Shown here: positions 6,418-8,696 of the stretch, one piece after another
Layout: the number at the start of each line of letters is the position of its first letter
Position numbering within the stretch: the first letter of the stretch is position 1
NCBI GenBank assembly: GCA_003156235.1
Contig: PMGP01000091.1
Span: forward strand, 1 to 8,696
DNA from: Acidobacteriaceae bacterium
GTDB lineage: Bacteria; Acidobacteriota; Terriglobia; Terriglobales; Acidobacteriaceae
Direction: 5' to 3'
DNA: 8,696 nt
The notes under the pieces: model-generated
Told to the model about the DNA's origin: nothing
Databases searched by the model: none
Seen by the model: the letters and a program-made list of their open reading frames with translations, nothing else
Position numbers and translations under genes: made by a program

Positions 6418-7413
6418 ATGGAAAAGCCCGCCACAATCACCCCCCGCCTCGCCTTTCTCGGTTATGGCGCCTGCCTCATCGCCGGCTGCCTCTGGGGCAC
6501 AGGCTTCTACTTCGGCCGTCTCGCGCTCAACGAGATGAGCGTCGAGTACATGGTGCTCTACCGTTTTCTCTTTGCCTCCTTGGGCATGTTGCCCGTGGCC
6601 TTCATCCATCGCCGCCGCTTCCGGCTCACTGCCGACGAGACGCGTCTGCTGCTCCTCTGCGCTTTTCTCGGCGTTCCCCTCCAGTTTCTCCTCCAGTTTC
6701 ATGGCCTGGCTCGCACCACGGTCAGCCACGCCTCTCTTATGGTGGGCGCCATGCCGGTCATGCTCGCCGCTGCCGCCCCGCTCTTTGCCGGCAAGCGGGC
6801 CCACGAAGAAAAGCTCGACCGCTTCGCATGGCTGGCCCTCTGTGGTTCCACGGTAGGCGCCGCGCTCATCGCCCTGGGCGCAAGCCGCGGTCCCGCCCTG
6901 CACGGCGAACCCACTCTGACCGGTGACCTGCTCATCGTGGTCTCGCTCTTTACCGCGCTGGCCTGGATTCTGCTCAGCAAAAAGCTGATGCTGACTCACA
7001 GTCCCTCGGTGGTGACCGCCTACACCATTCTTTCCGGAACCGTGATGCTGGCCCTCTGGACGCTGGGACCGTGGCTGCTGAGCCCCTTGACTCACGCCAA
7101 GGCAACCCCGCTGCCCTTTGCCCACATCAGCTTTACCGCCTGGAGTGCGCTGGCCATCAGCGGCTTGTTCTGCACCGCTACCACCACTCTCTTGTGGAAC
7201 TGGGGCATTCACCACGTGCCCGCATCCCGCGCCGGCGTTTTCTTGAATATCGAGCCCGCCCTCGGCTCCTGGCTGGGCGTCCGTCTGCTCGGCGAGCACC
7301 TCGGCCCCTACGCCTGGGCCGGCGGCGGACTCATTCTGGCTGCGGCCGTGGCCCTCACCACCCGCACCCAACCTCCTGGTTCTGTCACGGAGCCGGCCAT
7401 CCTCCTCGAATAA
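6418..7413 (+). CDS. EamA-family (DMT superfamily) transporter
   Basis: This is a 331-residue inner-membrane protein with about ten transmembrane helices arranged as two EamA repeats (roughly residues 12-154 and 167-315). The first helix carries GCLWGTGFYFGRLAL, the typical opening of this family. Each repeat ends with the expected signature: RTTVSHASLMVGAMPVMLAA in the first and ASRAGVFLNIEPALGSWLGV in the second. Members export amino acids, nucleosides or other metabolites; the substrate cannot be predicted. The start ATG at 6418 is the first after an in-frame stop (6409-6411). The upstream AAGAAGA is only a weak ribosome-binding site. It stands alone: the gene before it is divergent, and the hemerythrin gene downstream has its own leader. 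Confidence 0.93.
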   Translation: MEKPATITPRLAFLGYGACLIAGCLWGTGFYFGRLALNEMSVEYMVLYRFLFASLGMLPVAFIHRRRFRLTADETRLLLLCAFLGVPLQFLLQFHGLARTTVSHASLMVGAMPVMLAAAAPLFAGKRAHEEKLDRFAWLALCGSTVGAALIALGASRGPALHGEPTLTGDLLIVVSLFTALAWILLSKKLMLTHSPSVVTAYTILSGTVMLALWTLGPWLLSPLTHAKATPLPFAHISFTAWSALAISGLFCTATTTLLWNWGIHHVPASRAGVFLNIEPALGSWLGVRLLGEHLGPYAWAGGGLILAAAVALTTRTQPPGSVTEPAILLE

Positions 7414-7459
7414 TTTGACCGGAGCATTTTCACGCATAGATCAAGAACATGAGTGGGAG

Positions 7460-7473
7460 GGCACGCTTCCCGC
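7460..7473 (+). promoter_or_regulatory. Weak sigma-54-like site upstream of the first hemerythrin
   Basis: GGCACG at the -24 position matches consensus perfectly, and GC at -12 follows after exactly 10 bp, but the -12 element reads CCGC instead of TTGC. The expected start near 7484 would leave about 90 nt of leader before the GTG at 7575. GG-N10-GC is common by chance in GC-rich DNA. I list it only because the paralogue downstream has a much better site of the same type. Confidence 0.25.
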
Positions 7474-7574
7474 GCGAAATTGCCCGGCAAACTATGGTCA
7501 CATTAGCCGAACAATTACCTGTAACACCCAGCTCTGCATTACCGATACCTACGACAGTGATTGATGGAGGCTAT

Positions 7575-7982
7575 GTGGCCCTTTTAACCTGGAACCATAC
7601 CTGTGCTGTAGGAGTTCGATCCATGGACGACCAGCACGGTATCCTCATGGATACCATGAACGAACTTCGCCTCGCCGTGGTCCGGGGTTTGGGACGCGAA
7701 CAGGTCAGCGAAGTGCTGGACCGGCTCATCGAGTTTACCCGCATGCACTTCTCCAGCGAAGAGAAATTGATGGAGCAGCATTTCTTTCCCGGTTGGGAAG
7801 AGCACCGTGCCGAGCACCAGCGCATCCTGGCGCAGATTCTCCAGTCCGCTCATCGCGTGCAACACGGCGAGCAGATGCAGATGCGCCCCCTGCTCTGCTT
7901 CCTGCAGGAAGCCTACTCCGAGCACATCGAGAGCACGGATCGCGAGTACGGTCCCTGGTTCAATGGACGCGGCGTGGATTAA
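7575..7982 (+). CDS. Bacteriohemerythrin (first copy)
   Basis: This 135-residue four-helix-bundle protein carries an oxygen-binding non-haem diiron site in the cytoplasm; likely roles are O2 storage/delivery, O2 sensing or NO/iron handling. All seven ligands are present: H21, H58, E62, H77, H81, H117 and D122, with the family's W6, HFSSEEKLM and HIESTDREYGPW blocks. I choose GTG 7575 because GGAGG (7566-7570) lies 4 nt upstream. It also yields the classic opening M-ALLTWN and places the ligands at standard positions. The frame stays open to ATGs at 7449 and 7494, but those lack ribosome-binding sites and would add a 27-42 residue tail without homology. It is followed by a hemerythrin C-terminal remnant and a second full hemerythrin gene. 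Confidence 0.92.
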   Translation: MALLTWNHTCAVGVRSMDDQHGILMDTMNELRLAVVRGLGREQVSEVLDRLIEFTRMHFSSEEKLMEQHFFPGWEEHRAEHQRILAQILQSAHRVQHGEQMQMRPLLCFLQEAYSEHIESTDREYGPWFNGRGVD

Positions 7983-7992
7983 AGCTTGCACA

Positions 7993-8015
7993 TACTGTCC
8001 TGTTTTTATACAGTA
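7993..8015. promoter_or_regulatory. Dyad TACTGT-N11-ACAGTA between hemerythrin genes
   Basis: A perfect 6-bp inverted repeat with an 11-nt, T-rich centre lies 11 nt after the first hemerythrin's stop. It is about 120-140 bp upstream of the start expected from the sigma-54 promoter at 8108, the usual distance for an enhancer-binding protein site. It could instead be a weak 3' hairpin for the first gene. The spacer is too long for a LexA box (CTGT-N8-ACAG), and it does not fit the GT-N7-AC core of NorR sites. Confidence 0.4.
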
Positions 8016-8017
8016 GC

Positions 8018-8095
8018 CGCGACTGGCTCACCAATCACATTCAGAAGTTGGACATGGAGTACGGACCCTTTATGGATAAATACGGTATAAAATAA
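8018..8095 (+). pseudogene. Orphan C-terminal fragment of a hemerythrin
   Basis: Twenty-five codons plus a TAA encode RDWLTNHIQKLDMEYGPF and a short tail. This is a near-ideal hemerythrin helix D, with histidine and aspartate spaced as in H117 and D122. It corresponds to about residues 111-135 of a full protein. It lies out of frame with the complete hemerythrin upstream and starts 35 nt after that gene's stop. No start codon, ribosome-binding site or helices A-C precede it. Its sequence is closer to the family consensus than the C-terminus of either intact neighbour. It looks like the tail of a third hemerythrin gene, left after deletion or recombination between tandem copies. Confidence 0.8.
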
Positions 8096-8107
8096 GCGGC
8101 CCGGATT

Positions 8108-8123
8108 TGGCATCGCAATTGCT
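8108..8123 (+). promoter_or_regulatory. Sigma-54 (RpoN) -24/-12 promoter of the second hemerythrin
   Basis: TGGCATCGCAATTGCT matches the RpoN consensus TGGCAYRNNNNTTGCW at all but one degenerate position (C for R at position 7). The invariant GG (8109-8110) and GC (8121-8122) are exactly 10 bp apart. It lies in the spacer, in the right orientation, 77 bp before the next start codon. Transcription would begin near 8134. Such promoters need an ATP-driven enhancer-binding activator, none of which is encoded in this window. Confidence 0.7.
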
Positions 8124-8200
8124 TACATCAATTCACACGCAGCTTTCCGCTTCCTTTCCACGGACTGCGGCCACCGAGAAGTTGCGTCTGGAGGATAGCT

Positions 8201-8602
8201 ATGGAGCAATCGAAAGAGAATATCAATCTAAATGTGGGCGTAAGAATACTGGATTGTGACCACCGGCAGATGGCCGAAGTGATTCATGAACTGAAGACAG
8301 CATCACTGGCTAATCGGGATCAGAGTCTGACCGTCCCGCTTCTGCGCAAGCTGGCGCACTTTACAATGAACCACTTTGCCTTTGAAGAGGAAATGATGCA
8401 ATCCACCCGGTATCCGGGAATGGCGGCGCATCGCCTCAATCACCGCCACTTGATGGGCAAACTGGGAGCGCTGATCGCCCATCACGACCGGGGCGGCCAT
8501 CCGCTGGCCTCAAATTCTCTGCGCTTTCTTCACGAGTGGCATATCGGCCATGTCCATTCGGACGACTTGCACTACGGTCTTTGGCTGAATGCGATGGGAT
8601 AA
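8201..8602 (+). CDS. Bacteriohemerythrin (second, divergent copy)
   Basis: This is a 133-residue hemerythrin with a complete diiron ligand set at the same positions as its neighbour: H21, H58, E62, H77, H81, H117 and D122. It starts at ATG 8201 with GGAGG (8190-8194) 6 nt upstream. It is clearly diverged: the family's conserved tryptophan near position 6 is missing (the N-terminus reads ENINLNVGVRILDCDH). Helix D is unusually histidine-rich (H111, H114, H117, H119, H124), and a loop carries AHHDRGGH. These extra histidines could alter metal loading or redox behaviour. It is preceded by a sigma-54 promoter, so its control probably differs from that of the first copy. Function is presumably O2/NO/iron-related sensing or binding; the exact role is unknown. 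Confidence 0.92.
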   Translation: MEQSKENINLNVGVRILDCDHRQMAEVIHELKTASLANRDQSLTVPLLRKLAHFTMNHFAFEEEMMQSTRYPGMAAHRLNHRHLMGKLGALIAHHDRGGHPLASNSLRFLHEWHIGHVHSDDLHYGLWLNAMG

Positions 8603-8604
8603 TT

Positions 8605-8696
8605 CTAGCTCTCGAAGGAAAGCTGAGCGGTCGCAAAAATGGGCGCGGCTGGCTTCGCCTCTGAGGCCAGCTCGTACACCAGCCGCTCCAGCACCA
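8605..8696 (-). CDS. C-terminal end of an unidentified gene (partial)
   Basis: On the minus strand an open frame enters from the window edge and ends at TAG (8605-8607). It encodes about 29 residues, including VLERLVYELASEAKP and ending AQLSFES. Codon choice is GC-rich at third positions, as in the neighbouring genes, and it converges on the hemerythrin 2 bp away. It is too short to assign a family, and a chance open frame cannot be excluded. Confidence 0.4.
   Translation of the reverse strand, partial: VLERLVYELASEAKPAAPIFATAQLSFES

Noticed and set aside
6115..7437. A 440-residue minus-strand open frame opposite the EamA transporter
   Set aside because: It is low-complexity (G-, E-, Q- and A-rich) with no recognisable domain, and is antisense to a clear ten-helix protein. 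It is a GC-rich shadow frame.
7415..7442. Sigma-70 promoter TTGACC / TAGATC for the first hemerythrin
   Set aside because: The -10 matches only 3 of 6 positions; too weak to annotate.
7993..8015. LexA (SOS) box reading of TACTGT...ACAGTA
   Set aside because: The half sites match the E. coli type, but the CTGT to ACAG spacing is 11 bp instead of 8.
7793..8095. A 100-residue frame ending in the hemerythrin fragment, read as one gene
   Set aside because: Its first part is an out-of-frame reading of the intact hemerythrin and gives arginine-rich nonsense. Only codons from about 8018 show hemerythrin homology.

Overview
The window reads as a chromosomal segment of a GC-rich, diderm (outer-membrane-bearing) bacterium, most likely an acidobacterium (Terriglobia-like). 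That placement is inference: it rests on the outer-membrane porin, the YtrA-type regulator/ABC cassette, the heptamer tandem repeats and the palindrome-rich spacer, not on any marker gene. No rRNA, tRNA, CRISPR array, integrase or complete mobile element is visible.

Layout, left to right. (1) 1-1950: a small CsoR/RcnR/FrmR-family metal or aldehyde sensor (minus strand) is divergent from a 474-residue OprB-like porin (plus strand). Two G-tract operator-like sites lie between them. A heptamer tandem repeat (71-119) lies just beyond the sensor's stop codon. (2) 1967-4020: a minus-strand operon of a YtrA-type GntR regulator, an ABC ATPase and an ABC-2-type permease. Junctions overlap (ATGA, then TAATG). 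The promoter has a perfect -35 and a palindromic operator over its -10. The regulator reading frame is broken by one extra base in its helix-turn-helix. (3) 4113-6057: a minus-strand pair, an alpha-D-phosphohexomutase and an FtsB/DivIC-type division protein, 6 nt apart. (4) 5955-6417: a 463-bp spacer packed with short palindromes, resembling a REP-type repeat cluster. (5) 6418-7413: a ten-helix EamA/DMT-family transporter. (6) 7414-8602: a hemerythrin locus with two full-length bacteriohemerythrins, both carrying all seven diiron ligands at identical positions (H21, H58, E62, H77, H81, H117, D122). Between them are an orphan C-terminal hemerythrin fragment, a dyad-symmetric sequence, and a near-consensus sigma-54 (-24/-12) promoter serving the second gene. 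(7) 8605-8696: the C-terminal end of an unidentified minus-strand gene running off the window.

The most interesting parts are the hemerythrin cluster (duplication, remnant, sigma-54 control) and the metal-sensor/porin pair, which has no efflux pump beside it. The remaining genes are ordinary household or transport genes.
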